Source: Physcomitrium patens
Taxonomy: Eukaryota; Streptophyta; Bryopsida; Funariales; Funariaceae
Assembly: GCF_000002425.4 (NCBI RefSeq)
Contig: NC_037255.1
Location: 611,153 to 675,152 of the forward strand
Length of the DNA: 64,000 nucleotides
Direction: 5' to 3'
Positions 25,871 through 37,541 of the stretch are shown one piece after another; within the stretch, counting starts at the first letter, position 1; each line of letters opens with the position of its first letter. The position numbers and the translations under genes are program-made. The notes beneath the pieces were generated by a model that did not search any database, was not told the origin of the DNA, and saw only the letters and a program-made list of their open reading frames with translations.

Positions 25871-27759
25871 TTTATTAACAAAAAAATACCATATGTATGG
25901 GGAGAGAGTTAAATTAATTTAAATATTCTCTTAAAAAATTAAATATGTTTTAACTGTTATGGATATGGTTTTTGCATAATTTAAAGTTAATGGACTGTTT
26001 GTGGTCATACAAGTGTGGTATTATAAGTAGTGATAGTGCCAAGTAAAATCATCTCATGAAATGTGATATCATTTTTATAATACTATATATAAACAGGTAT
26101 GTAAAATTTGCTTAAATTAAATTTATACTGATTTTCAGAAAATCAATTATACATAGTGTCGATTAAATTTAATATAAACACTAAAAAACACTAAAATTTT
26201 GCATGTACAATGCATATGAGATTTAAATTACATAATATTATATCAAATCAAACTCAAAGTATTAAATATTAAAAAATATTATGTTATAAGTGTATTAGTA
26301 AGTAAATTTTATTTTCCTATTGAATTATAACCTTCAATAGTTACAACTAATTATATTTAAATTACATCTTAATTTTTACATATGATTTTTCAAGAGTATG
26401 ACTAAATTTCAAATAGTTATATAATAAAAATATAAAAACTAAAAACTATGTCATGATTATGCTATTACTAATTTTTTTTTTTGCACATGATTCTTATTTG
26501 GTTTTCATCCACTTCAATATGTTCCATAATATGACTTGATTAATTTTTTTAGTATTTTATATAATATTTATTTAATTAAAATTTTATTATTTAATATAAA
26601 AAATAAAATATTGATTATTATTATGGAATTTCACTTTATTTCTATTTTATACTATTTCACATCATGAACTTTTAAAATTAAGTTTGATACTATAATATAT
26701 AATAGAATTAAAAAACAATAAGAACAACTTATAAAAATATAATATTAATATGAAAAACCTTAATTTATATTTTTGTAGACCTAGAAAACTGAAAATTATA
26801 CTAAGCTACACATGATAATAATACATTATTATATATCACATATTATATGTTACTTATAAAATATATTTTTATAATTATTAATGGTTAAACAAGATTATTG
26901 ACATGAAGAGAAAACATGGCATAGATTTTATTGCATGTAAATCTATAGAAATATAATATATTTAATTTTCTATTTAAAAATATTTTTTACCAAATGCACA
27001 ACATAGAAGTTATAAATAAAAAAAATTACTATAATTATTATGGACATACATATTCATTTAAATAAGAAGTATTAGATAAAAGATAAATATAGATTTATTT
27101 GATATTATCTTATGGCATAGCTTGTTAAAAGATTCATAGACACTTATTTGATTTTAAATGTATTTATAGTTGATTAATAGGTTAAAAACTTAGCTAACAA
27201 ATTAGTCATGTGTTGCATGTATTAGTAGCTTGTGAAACAAGCTAATTATATAGTACATATATAAAAAACTTGTCTTGTAAGTTAGACACATATTAGAAGT
27301 CCCATAGAACATTCATATGTAGTTCTTAATTAGATAGTATATATAGAAGTAAGAGTGAAGTTTTCTTCACTCTTGCCAACATCTTTCTAATCTTCTTGTC
27401 TTTGGTAAAAGCTATTCTAATTTAATATTTTACCACCTTTGAGTGATTTCCTAGTCTTTTCAAGTGAGACAAGAATATATTGATCTTTCAGATCTTTATG
27501 ATTCATGTCTTTGATAATTTGATAAGAGTACTAATTCATTGTTCTTATTTTGTTTTTAGAACTGATTTGAATACTTCACTTTTATTATTGTATTTTGAAA
27601 GTTGACGACTATCCATCTTTAAATTATTATTTAATTATTTAATATTTATATATTTTTTTAAAGAAAGTAGATTATTTCACTTAATAGAAATTTTCATTTG
27701 ATATTAGAGATTTTTAATTACCATCTTCTAATTTGACTTCTATATTTGTTTGAATTTTC

Positions 27760-30700
27760 TATGAAAAGAAAAATTATAGATACAACTTTTAACAGAAGTT
27801 AGAATAGATTTGCAACCTTTGCAAATCTTCATGACCTTATCAACAATCTTAAGGTAGAAATTTCACATATATTTAATGTCAATCATAGAGATAGTATTCC
27901 TACGCCTACACAAGAAGTTAATAATAAAGTCCAAAGTCTATTCCAAGAAGTTGTACAGCTGAAAGAAGTAAGTAGATCAAATTAAAAACTAAATCCAATG
28001 ATTCTTATTATTATAAGTATGATAGAAGTAAGAATAAATAAACTAGAGAAATTTGATGGAACTAGATCAAAATTTCAAAGGTTTTTATAACAAGTGAAGC
28101 TCTATTTGAGATTGCATCCTTTCAAATATCCTAATAGATTTATTCAAATCAAATCCATAAGTATTCTTCTATTTGAAAGTACTATCTCTTAGTTTCTACC
28201 TTTGATAAAAAATGATTTATAATTATTTCATGATTTAAATTTATTCTTAAAAGTTTTTATGTCCATATTTAAAAAACTAATCTAAAAAGGTTATTAGAGA
28301 TCAAACTTTTATTTTTATAATAAAGATCATATTCAGCCACTATATATGTTACTGAATTCCAAAACCTTGTTTGCAATGTGGATTAAAATGATAAAGTCTT
28401 TATCAACTATCTTGATATGGATTAAAATTTATTTTTATCATATCTTATTAAAATTTATACATATAGAATTATATGGTAAGATAAAAAATTGAATATTTTA
28501 TAGTACTCAAGTTGACTTCATAGAATACATCATTTCAAATGATGGCCTTATGATGGATCCTAAGAAAGTTTAGACTATCATCAATTAGAAGGCTCTAAAA
28601 ACAATAAGAAATATCTAATATTTTTTGGAATTTACCAATTATTATTGAATCTTTATCAATAATTTTTTTTAAATTTTCGCTTTTCTTATATGTCTTAAAT
28701 ATAAAGACAAACTTGAATAGAACAAAGAAGATAAAACATCATTTGAAGCTTTGAAGATAACTTTTATTTTTGCACCAATCTTATATTACATTAACTTCTT
28801 CAAGAGATTTTTTATGGAAACAAATGCATTAAACTTTCTTTAAGGAAAAATATTGTCACAAATAAAAATAGATGACAAGCTCTATATACTAGCTTTCTAT
28901 TCTACAAAATTTTCAATAATCAAGATTAACTATGAGATCTATGACAAGAAATTTCTTATAATTATGGATTCATTTTAAGAATGGCATCATTATTTAAAAA
29001 GTACTTTTAATATAGTTAATATTTCATATCAACATATGTTTTGAATCATCACCAAGCATGCTAGAATCTGATTTTATCAAGATTTGATTTTAAGATCTTC
29101 TATCAATTATAAAAGTAATAAGATTTTTTAAATGTTCTTTTTTAATATTTTTATCTTGTACTACAAGAAAAAAATATAGCTATAGACCAATAAAAAATAA
29201 TTTTTTTTAATCAAAGAATTTTTATCTTTAAGCAACAAAATCAATATTGAATGTTGATTCACAATTTTTTAAATAAGTTCAATTGATTATATTTTTTAAT
29301 CTTTTTTTTATAATATTAAAAATAATTCTTATAAATTTCATGATACTTCTAAGTTTGAATTAAAAAATAATCTACTCTATTTCAAGAATCGCTCAAATAT
29401 TTTAGAAAGTGAAGTACAACAATATATTATTTATGTTCATCATGACTTCTCAATAATTGGATATTTTAGATATAATAAGACTTTAGAACTAATATCTAGA
29501 AATTTTTGGTGGCCTCAAATGTGGAAGTCAATCAAAGACCTTGTGCAAACATGTGATGTTTATTCAAGATCAAAAACTTCTTATCATTGATCTTATGGAC
29601 TTCTTTACCAATTATTTATCCCAAAACAATCATAATTTTTTATTTTTGTAGAATTTATTATAAATCTTTTAACTTCAAATTAATACGATACAATATTTAT
29701 GATAGTAGATTGATTCGTAAAAATGATATATTTTGTACCATGTACAAATTCTATTACAAATAAAGAAACAACTAATTTTTTTTTTAACAATATTTATTGC
29801 TATCATAGATTACTAAAGAATATTATCAAATAGAGGGATTCATATTGTATCAAGACTTTGGAGAATTCTTTTTAAGATTCTAAAAGTTGTCATAAAATTA
29901 ACTTTGGTTTTTTATCCTCAAATTAATCGATAAATAGATCAATATTTGAGTTATACAATCGACTACCAATAAGTATTAAGGATAAGAATTCAAAGGAGAT
30001 AGGTGAATAAGTAAAAAATAAATTAAAGAAAAATAAAAAACTAAAAACAAAAAAGTAAATATATTTAATAAAAAAACTATGATGACTATTGCTAAAGGCT
30101 AAAAAATTAAAGATTCTTATAATTAAACTAAAAAAAAGAAAAGAATTGATAAGAGTAAAGAAGACTTTATTCTTATTTTTATATATACTATCTACTTAAG
30201 AGTTACATGGTAATATTCTATAGGACCTCTAAAATGTGTTCAATTTGTAAAACACATGCCTTAACTTGCAAGGCAAGTTTCTTATATGTATGCCACATTG
30301 TTAACTTATATTATAAGCTACCAATATGTATGACACATGACTAATTTGTTGGCCAAGTTTTTAACCTATTAATCACCTATAGACATGTATAAAAATAAAA
30401 CCGCATCTATCAAGCTTCTACAAAGCTTCTTTATAAGATATTATAAAATTAATCTATTTTTATATATTTATATTTATTTATATTATGTAAATAACTATAG
30501 ATATAACAATGATAATAAGATCATTGAAATATTTTTTTACTATTGGTAAAATTTTCTTATAATAATTTGATATATTCTTCTATTCAATAAATATCTTTTT
30601 TAGCTAATTATAGTTATCATCTATAACTTGATACTTTTAACTTTTCAAAAATTGATAATCCTACATCAAAAGATTTAACAAATTATTTGTTAAAACTACA

Positions 30701-30806
30701 TGCAATAATGAAGGCACAACTAAAAGAAGCTTAAGAATAATAAAATACCAATATAGATGCTTATGGCAAGGAACAACTTCAATTCCATGTTTGTGACAAG
30801 ATATGG
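27760..30806 (+). pseudogene. Remnant gag-pol of gypsy copy D
   Basis: Recognisable fragments include a gag N terminus like that of copy C (NRFATFANLHDL), a reverse transcriptase end with YYxN spacing (about 28500-28660), RNase H near 28800-28960, the integrase zinc region with YNKTLELISRNFWWPQ near 29470-29520, and the integrase core. No frame is open for long and stops are frequent. Confidence 0.8.
29974..30514 (-). mobile_element. Solo LTR of the gypsy family, inserted in copy D
   Basis: A 541-bp LTR in minus orientation is flanked by a perfect 5-bp target duplication, ATAAG (29969-29973 and 30515-30519). The integrase remnant reads from one side to the other when the LTR is skipped. This is the signature of an element that inserted and then recombined between its two LTRs. 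Confidence 0.9.
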
Positions 30807-31640
30807 TATCAAAGATAAGAATTTAATAAAAATAAATAAATAAGTGAGACTTTTTTCAAAGAAAGATAATAAAATAAAATAAAATAAAATAAAATAGTAT
30901 GTAAATTTAAAAAAATTAAAATGACTATTGCTAAAAGATATGAAAATTAGAGATCCTTGAAACTAGACTAGAAGTGAAAAAAGAATTGATAAGAATGAAG
31001 AAGGCTTCATTCTTGCCTCTATATATACTATGTACCTAAAAGCTACATAGTAACATTCTAGAGGACTTCTAACATATGTCCAATTTGGAAGAGACATGTT
31101 TTAACTTACAAAACAAGTTTCTTATATATATATGCCATATTATTAACTTGTCTCACAAGCTACCAATATATAGAACAACTAATTGACAAAGTTTTTAATC
31201 TATTAATCATCTATAGACATATATGAAGATAAAACCATGTTTATAAAGCTTTTAAGAATCTTTTTTAGAAGATATTATGAAATTAATATTTTTTTATTTA
31301 ATTCTATTTATTCATATTATCTACATAATTATTAAAATAAATATGTATGTTTGTGATATTATCCCCCTTCTAGGAATGAGTTCTACAAAGATTAATAATC
31401 ATATGTTGATGAAGTCCAAGATGCGATGAATTATATTTGTCACATACCTTGATTTTTGTTTCTTTCAAAGATAGTTAATAGGTCCTCTTAGCCATCAATA
31501 ATGTCCCATTCTAGGATAAAAAGACTATCCTAATATTTGATTATTATTGAGGCCTTCATAAATTCTTTCAAATAAAATATTTTTAATACCATTTAGAGTC
31601 AGTCTTACTTCTAGTAAAATCACCAAACATTAGGAGTGTA
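30807..31640 (-). mobile_element. 3' end of another minus-strand gypsy copy (LTR plus internal piece)
   Basis: An LTR at 30807-31358 in minus orientation is followed at once by ATTATCCCCCTTC, the complement of the family's polypurine tract. After it comes about 280 bases of the family's 3' non-coding internal region. The rest of the element is missing. Its LTR keeps the palindromic block with paired changes in both arms (AAGAATGAAG and CTTCATTCTT). Confidence 0.8.
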
Positions 31641-32346
31641 ATAGAGCAAGGATAGGATATTTGTATTATTCACACATACAGATATATAGTTGGAATTATG
31701 TTTGGAAAGTTTTTAGAATTGAAGTTAGGATGGTGGTTCATGTAGAACCTATCATAAAGCCTTCTAAAAAGGTTTAAGATGTTTATTATAGAAAGATCTA
31801 CCTCTAGAATTTTTAGAAGAGTAATTAACTTGATGGGATCTATCATTAAAAAAATCTAAAAAGTTTTAAGATAGTTGGACAAAGTATAAATAGAACTGGC
31901 TGAGGCCATTTGAACATTCAATCAAGAAAGGCTTTAGATTCTTTTTTTCAGTAAAATTTAGTTTTTTTATTTTATTCTATTTAATTTTGATTTATTTTAT
32001 TTTCTTCTATTTTCTTTTATTTAGTCCAATCTTTTATGTTCCATTCCAATTACTTACTTTCAATTTTATTTTAAAGTATTTGATCTTATATTACATTGAA
32101 ATCTTTATTGTTATAGATTTGGTAAGATTTAAGACCTTAGAGAATCCGGTCTTATTTCATTAATATCAAAGCAAGTATTAATTTATTCTTTGTTAATATA
32201 TTAATAGCTACTATTTAATTAAAAGTTAATTGTTGTGATCACATCAAATACTTATTTTGGACTACAATGAGCTATTTTAGGAAGTCAATTGGAAGGAGAG
32301 AAGATAATATAATAACAAAGTTCAGTAAGGAAATTGTAGCATGGAA
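31641..32346 (+). mobile_element. Probable Ty1/copia LTR and start of its internal region
   Basis: The segment starts TGTAATAGAGCAAGG and contains a TATAAATAG box near 31890. It ends in a tract followed by AATATCAAAGCAAG near 32160, which resembles a copia primer-binding site. About 100 bases later an open stretch resembles a gag start. Copy A is inserted at 32347, and the same host DNA resumes at 47573-47742. No second LTR is visible. Confidence 0.5.
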
Positions 32347-32351
32347 GATAT

Positions 32352-32912
32352 TGTCACGGCCATAATCATGTAAGCTAATAATTACATATAGAAATAGGTA
32401 GAAGTAAGTAAAAGTAGCTAAAAGTAAATTAATTTTATAATATTTAATATGAAAGCTTCCTAGAAACTTCCTAGATGCTGCTTTGACTTCATAGGTGTCT
32501 TTAATTGATTTTTTGGATTAGAAACGTGGTCAACAAGTTGGCCATGTGCCACACATGTTGTTAGCTTGAAGATCAAGCTAACTATGTGGCCCACACGTAG
32601 AAAAACTTGCCTTGTAAGTCAAGGCATGTGCCCTATAAAGTCAACATATATTGGAGGTCCTATAGAATGTCGCCACATAGCCCCTAGTTAGAGAGTATAA
32701 ATAGAGACAAGAGTGAAGGCTTCTTCACTCTTGTCAACTCCTTTCTTGCTTCTAGTCTAGTTTCAAGGGTCTCTAGTTTTCTTGTCTTTTGGCAATAGCT
32801 ATTCCAATTTCTCTTTCAATATATATACTTGTTTATATATATTTTGTTACCTCTCTTTGAATGAAGGCTCACTTGTCTGAATTGTTTTTTCATCGAGTTC
32901 TTGTCCTTGACA
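32352..32912 (+). repeat. 5' LTR of gypsy copy A
   Basis: 561 bp, from TGTCACGG to CCTTGACA. It carries a TATAAATA box at 32696-32703 and a 30-base palindrome at 32706-32735. A TATCAGAGC sequence at 32936-32944, about 24 bases past the LTR, may be the initiator-tRNA primer site. Confidence 0.94.
32706..32735. repeat. Conserved palindrome next to the LTR TATA box
   Basis: Two 13-base arms (GACAAGAGTGAAG and CTTCACTCTTGTC) flank a 4-base loop. It starts two bases after the TATAAATA box, so it spans the likely transcription start. The same palindrome occurs at the same place in nearly all of the family's LTRs in this window. Confidence 0.85.
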
Positions 32913-33124
32913 GATTGACAAGAATACACCTACAATATCAGAGCTTTGTCTAATCTTGATTATGAGTGGATTACCCCTTTTTCTTGATAAGATATAAGTG
33001 TATTAGAAGTTGCGGATTACCCTCTTCTAAACTGATATTGTCTTTAGTATTTTCTTTGTCCGCAAGTCCTCTCTTCTATTTGTCTTGAGCGATATTAGAC
33101 ATCTTCTCTCTTCTAAGTGTTATC

Positions 33125-34057
33125 ATGGCAGAACTTCTTGAAATAAAGAATGCAATGGCACAAATGCAAGAGCAATTGAGGGAATTAATGCTTGCAATGC
33201 ATCAACTCAATTTACCACCACAAGGAGCAACAAGATTGGCAGGAAGTGAAGATTTAGAAATGGTTGGAGCTGCTTCAACATCTGCACCAAATCATGTCCT
33301 TTCTCCTATGGTGGAACGCCCTTCAAATGTTAGAGAACCAAGAATTACCCTACCCGAGAAGTTTGATGGCATCAGATCCAAGTTTCGAGGATTTATCAAT
33401 CAAGTGCAACTTGTGATTGAACTTCAACCCCAAAGCTATCCAACTCAAGGATCACAAGTTAGATTCATTGGTACGCTTCTTTCAGGTTTGGCACTATCGT
33501 GGTTTTCATCTTTTCTTGAACGACGAGATCAAATATTGGATAATCTAGAGGCTTTTTTCGTGGAGTTTCGATCCATGTATGGAGAACATGATGCAATTCA
33601 TGTTGCAACCAATAAGATTCGTATTTTACGACAAGACAATCGATCAGTAACGTTATATGCTTCACAATTTCGACAACTTGCAACTGATATCAAATGGGAT
33701 GATGCTGCACTTATTAGCCAATTTCTCTACGGATTACAATATGAGGTAAAAAAATTAATGCTCAACTTACCTGATCCTCAAACATTGAGTCAAGCAATTG
33801 ACTTTGCTGTGAAGTGCGACAATCACCTTTTTGAATTTCGATCTGAGAACCGTACAAGTGGACCTCAACGTTACTATAATTCAATGGCAACACCAACACC
33901 TCTTCAACACATACATTCGGAAGTAGAGGATATGCAAATTGATGTAGTACGTTTCAAACCTCTTACTGAGCAAGAAAAGACTCGTGGTCGTCAAGAAGGA
34001 TTATGTTTATATTGTGGAGAACCAAAGCACACTGCTCAACATTGTCCAAAGAAATGA
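33125..34057 (+). CDS. gag: Gag of gypsy copy A
   Basis: 310 residues. Residues 1-30 are a likely coiled coil (AELLEIKNAMAQMQEQ). The capsid-like retrotransposon gag region runs from about residue 75 to 250 (for example LLSGLALSWFSSFLE and FLYGLQYEVKKL). One CCHC zinc knuckle near residue 297 (CLYCGEPKHTAQHC) would bind the element's RNA. The frame is fully open. The stop at 34055-34057 and a change of frame separate it from the protease, which follows within 80 bases. It forms the particle in which reverse transcription takes place. Confidence 0.92.
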   Translation: MAELLEIKNAMAQMQEQLRELMLAMHQLNLPPQGATRLAGSEDLEMVGAASTSAPNHVLSPMVERPSNVREPRITLPEKFDGIRSKFRGFINQVQLVIELQPQSYPTQGSQVRFIGTLLSGLALSWFSSFLERRDQILDNLEAFFVEFRSMYGEHDAIHVATNKIRILRQDNRSVTLYASQFRQLATDIKWDDAALISQFLYGLQYEVKKLMLNLPDPQTLSQAIDFAVKCDNHLFEFRSENRTSGPQRYYNSMATPTPLQHIHSEVEDMQIDVVRFKPLTEQEKTRGRQEGLCLYCGEPKHTAQHCPKK

Positions 34058-34137
34058 CACAATCACAAAATGAGAAGTTTGGCTGTGAAAGAAGTTAATA
34101 TATTGGAAAACGAGTTTGTCCAACTACAATAGGGACC

Positions 34138-37100
34138 GTGCGGTTGGAACCTTGCACAACTTCTAGTAAAGGTCCTATTCTCTCCTCAGAGCCCTCTCCT
34201 TGTTTTACATTAAATATTATTTTAAGACCTAAACATTACAAAGTCTTTGCCTTATTAGATTCAGGAGCCTCAGCGTGTTTTTTAGATGAAGAATTTACTA
34301 AAATTCATAACATATCTTTAATAAAGAAAACTAAACCTGTTCATGTAGAAGTCATAGATGGTCGTTCATTGTCTTCTGGAGATATTACTCACAAAATCCT
34401 TCCTATAGAAGTAATAATCAATGGTCATAATAGCTTTGTAGTATTTAATATCATTAGATCTCCCTCTAATCCAGTCATTTTAGGTTTATCATGGTTAGAA
34501 AAATACAACCCTCAAATAGACTGGATTTCCCGAACCCTTACTTTCTCTAAAAGTATAACTAACAGTGTAGTTAAGCAGGTAGAGAGTCATAAGTCTAGTT
34601 CAATTAAACCCGTATTTATAGGTGCAAAAGCTTTCTTGCATGCTGCTATGAAAGAATCACCATACATTATTTATGCTACACCCATTTCTACTGGTGAAAA
34701 GACTTCAAGTGGCATTCCAAACCAATATCAAGAATTTCAAGATGTATTTGAAAAAAAGAATGCGAATACACTCCCAGAACATTGTCCCTATGATTGCTCA
34801 ATTGACCTTCAAGAAGGAGCACAACCGCCATTCGGACCAATCTATAGTTTATCACAAAATGAGTTGGCTGAACTCAAGGAGTATATTGAAGAAAATCTAG
34901 CCAAGAATTTCATACGCCATTCTAAATCTCCGACAGGAGCTCCAATTCTATTTGTGAAGAAAAAAGATGGATCATTGCGGATTGTGTTGATTATCGAGGA
35001 CTCAACAAGATTACAATAAAAAATAGGTATCCACTACCTTTAATATCTGGACTTCTTGATCAGCTGAATCAAGCTAAGATCTATACAAAAATAGATCTTC
35101 GGGGAGCACACAATCTAGTACGCATCAAAGAAGGAGATGAATGGAAGACTGCATTTCAAGTTAGGTATGGACATTTTGAATACAACGTCATGCTTTTTGA
35201 ACTTACAAATGCACCAGCAGCTTTTCAACATCTAATGAATGATGTTTTTCGAGAGTTTTTGGACGATTTTGTGGTATGTTTTGTAGACGACATCTTGATC
35301 TATTCTAAGAATCCTGAAGAACATGAACTTCATGTTCGTCGTGTGTTAGAAAAATTAAGAGATGCAGGAATCTATGCCAAGATAGAAAAGTATGTATTCC
35401 ACACTACTCAAGTCGATTTCTTAGGTTACATCATTTCAAATGATGGACTTATGATGGATCTTAAGAAAGTTCAAACTATTATAGATTGGAAGATCCCAAA
35501 AACGGTAAAAGATATCCAATGTTTTTTGAGATTTGCCAACTACTATCGGATCTTCATTAAAAACTTCTCTCGAGTTGCAACTCCACTTACATGTTTGACT
35601 TGTAAAGACAAACTCCAATGGAATCAAGAAGCGGAAGTTGCTTTTGAATCTTTGAAGACAGCGTTTGTTTCTGCACCAATCTTGTATCGTGTTGATTTTT
35701 CTAAAGCATTCTTTATGGAAACAGATGCATCGGACTTTGCTCTGGGTGCAGTTTTATCACAAATGGGAACAGATGACAAACTTCATCCAGTAGCCTTTCA
35801 TTCAAGAAAATTCTCAGGAGCAGAAATCAATTATGAGATCCACGACAAAGAACTTCTTGTAATTATGGATTCTTTTCAAGAATGGCATCATTATCTAGAA
35901 GGCGCTTCTAGTCCAGTCACCGTATATACGGATCACAAGAACCTCAAATATTTTATGTCAACACGCATATTAAATCGTCGCCAAGCTCGTTGGAGCATGT
36001 CTTTATCATGATTCGAGTTCATCATCATTTATCGACCAAAAAAACAACAAGGTTTATCTGATGCCTTGTCTAGACATTCTTATCTTGCACCAAAAAAAGG
36101 AGATGCAGCTTTTGAGCAACAAAGAACGGTTCTCTTGAAGCCAGAACAATTTCATCTTCAAGCAATAAAATCAACATTGACTGTTGATTTAACTTTCCTT
36201 AAGCAAGTCCAGTTAAGTATATCTTCAAACCCTCTTGTTGATGATATCAAGAAAAATTCTTCTAAATCTCATGATCCATCTAAATTTGAATTCAAGAACA
36301 ACCTACTCTATTTCAAAGGACGCCTATATGTTCCAAAAGGAGAAGCACGTTTACGTGTTCTTCAAGCTTGTCACGACTTCCCAGCAGCAGGACATTTTGG
36401 ATATAATAAGACTTTGGAGCTGATATCTAGAGATTTTTGGTGGCCTCAAATGTGGAAGGTAGTTAAAGATTTTGTACAATCATGTGATGTTTGCTCAAGA
36501 TCAAAAATTCCTCGTCATCGACCTTTTGGACTTCTTCAGCCATTATCCATTCCAGAACAACCATGGTCTTTTGTTTCTATGGACTTCATCACAGATCTTC
36601 CAATCTCAGGTTCTTATGATTCTATATTCGTGATAGTAGATCATTTTACCAAGATGGCACATTTTGTACTATGTACAAAATCTATCACAGGTGAAGAAAT
36701 AGCTAAGCTCTTTCTTAACAATATCTATCGATATCATGGATTATCCAAGGATATTATATCAGATAGGGGAACTCAATTTGTATCAAGATTTTGGCGGACT
36801 CTTTTCAAGATTCTTAAAGTGGATATAAAACTATCTTCGACATTCCATCCTCAAACTGATGGACAAACGGAGCGTGTTAATCAAGTTTTGGAGCAATATT
36901 TAAGATGTACCATTAATTACCAACAAGATGATTGGACAATTCTTTTACCATTGGCAGAGTTTGCTTACAATAACACGGTACACTCTTCTACAAAACAAAC
37001 ACCTTTCTTTGCTAATTATGGTTATCATCCACGACTTGATACTTTTGACTTTTCAAAAGTTGATAATCCTACTGCAAAAGATTTGGCAATTCATTTATCA

Positions 37101-37541
37101 GAGCTACATGCAACGATAAAGGCGCAGTTAAAAGAGGCTCAAGAATAACAAAAGGCCAATGCGGATGTCTATCGAAAGGAGCAACCATCATTCGTCTTGG
37201 GTGATAAGGTATGGCTACTTCGTCGCAATATCAAGACCACTCATCTTTATGACAAGTTGGACTATCGAAGGCTGGGACCATTTTCTATTTCTGCACAAAT
37301 CAATCCAGTTGCATATCGTTTACATCTACCGGAGTCAATGAAAATCCATCCAGTATTCTACGTGTCTCTTCTTGAACCATACAAGACAGTGGACATACCA
37401 AGAAGATGACAAGCTCCACCTCCTCCTATAGAAGTGGACAATAATGAAGAGTTTGGAGTAGAAGAAGTCTTAGATTCAAGGCAACGTCGAAATAAATTAG
37501 AATATCTTGTCCATTGGCGCGGATATGGTATTAGTGAACGC
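34138..37541 (+). pseudogene. pol: Pol of gypsy copy A, broken by a frameshift, stops and an insertion
   Basis: In order: protease (LLDSGASACF, about 34255), reverse transcriptase ([11 protein letters not shown], then FVDDILIYSK near 35280), RNase H (ETDASDFALGAVLSQ, about 35720), the integrase zinc region (HDFPAAGHFGYNK to CDVC) and DDE core (MDFITDLP, DRGTQF, TERVNQ), then the chromodomain start (LEYLVHWRGYG). Lesions are a one-base frameshift near 34980 and stops at 36009-36011, 37146-37148 and 37407-37409. Each stop is one C-to-T change away from CGA or CAA. Element B cuts the chromodomain at 37541, and its last residues (WEPIKNLAN) lie at about 46367-46441. Confidence 0.93.

Larger units (their letters stand above)
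23721..27035. other. AT-rich gene-free stretch
   Basis: I find no supported gene or complete element here. The sequence becomes steadily more AT-rich and holds a GA microsatellite, four TA runs and short open frames without domains. About 24800-25140 has more mixed composition and might be old transposon coding sequence, but I cannot place it. Confidence 0.5.
27036..30806 (+). mobile_element. Ty3/gypsy chromovirus copy D, plus strand, 5' part only, heavily decayed
   Basis: A 5' LTR at 27036-27516 begins TATTATGGACATAC, which is TGTCACGG with transitions. It is followed by remnants of gag (from about 27760), reverse transcriptase (about 28500), RNase H (about 28800) and integrase (about 29400-29970, resuming at 30520). 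Almost every difference from the better copies is a change towards A or T. A solo LTR splits the integrase, and the element stops abruptly at 30806 where an inverted LTR begins. No chromodomain or 3' LTR in the same orientation remains. Confidence 0.85.
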
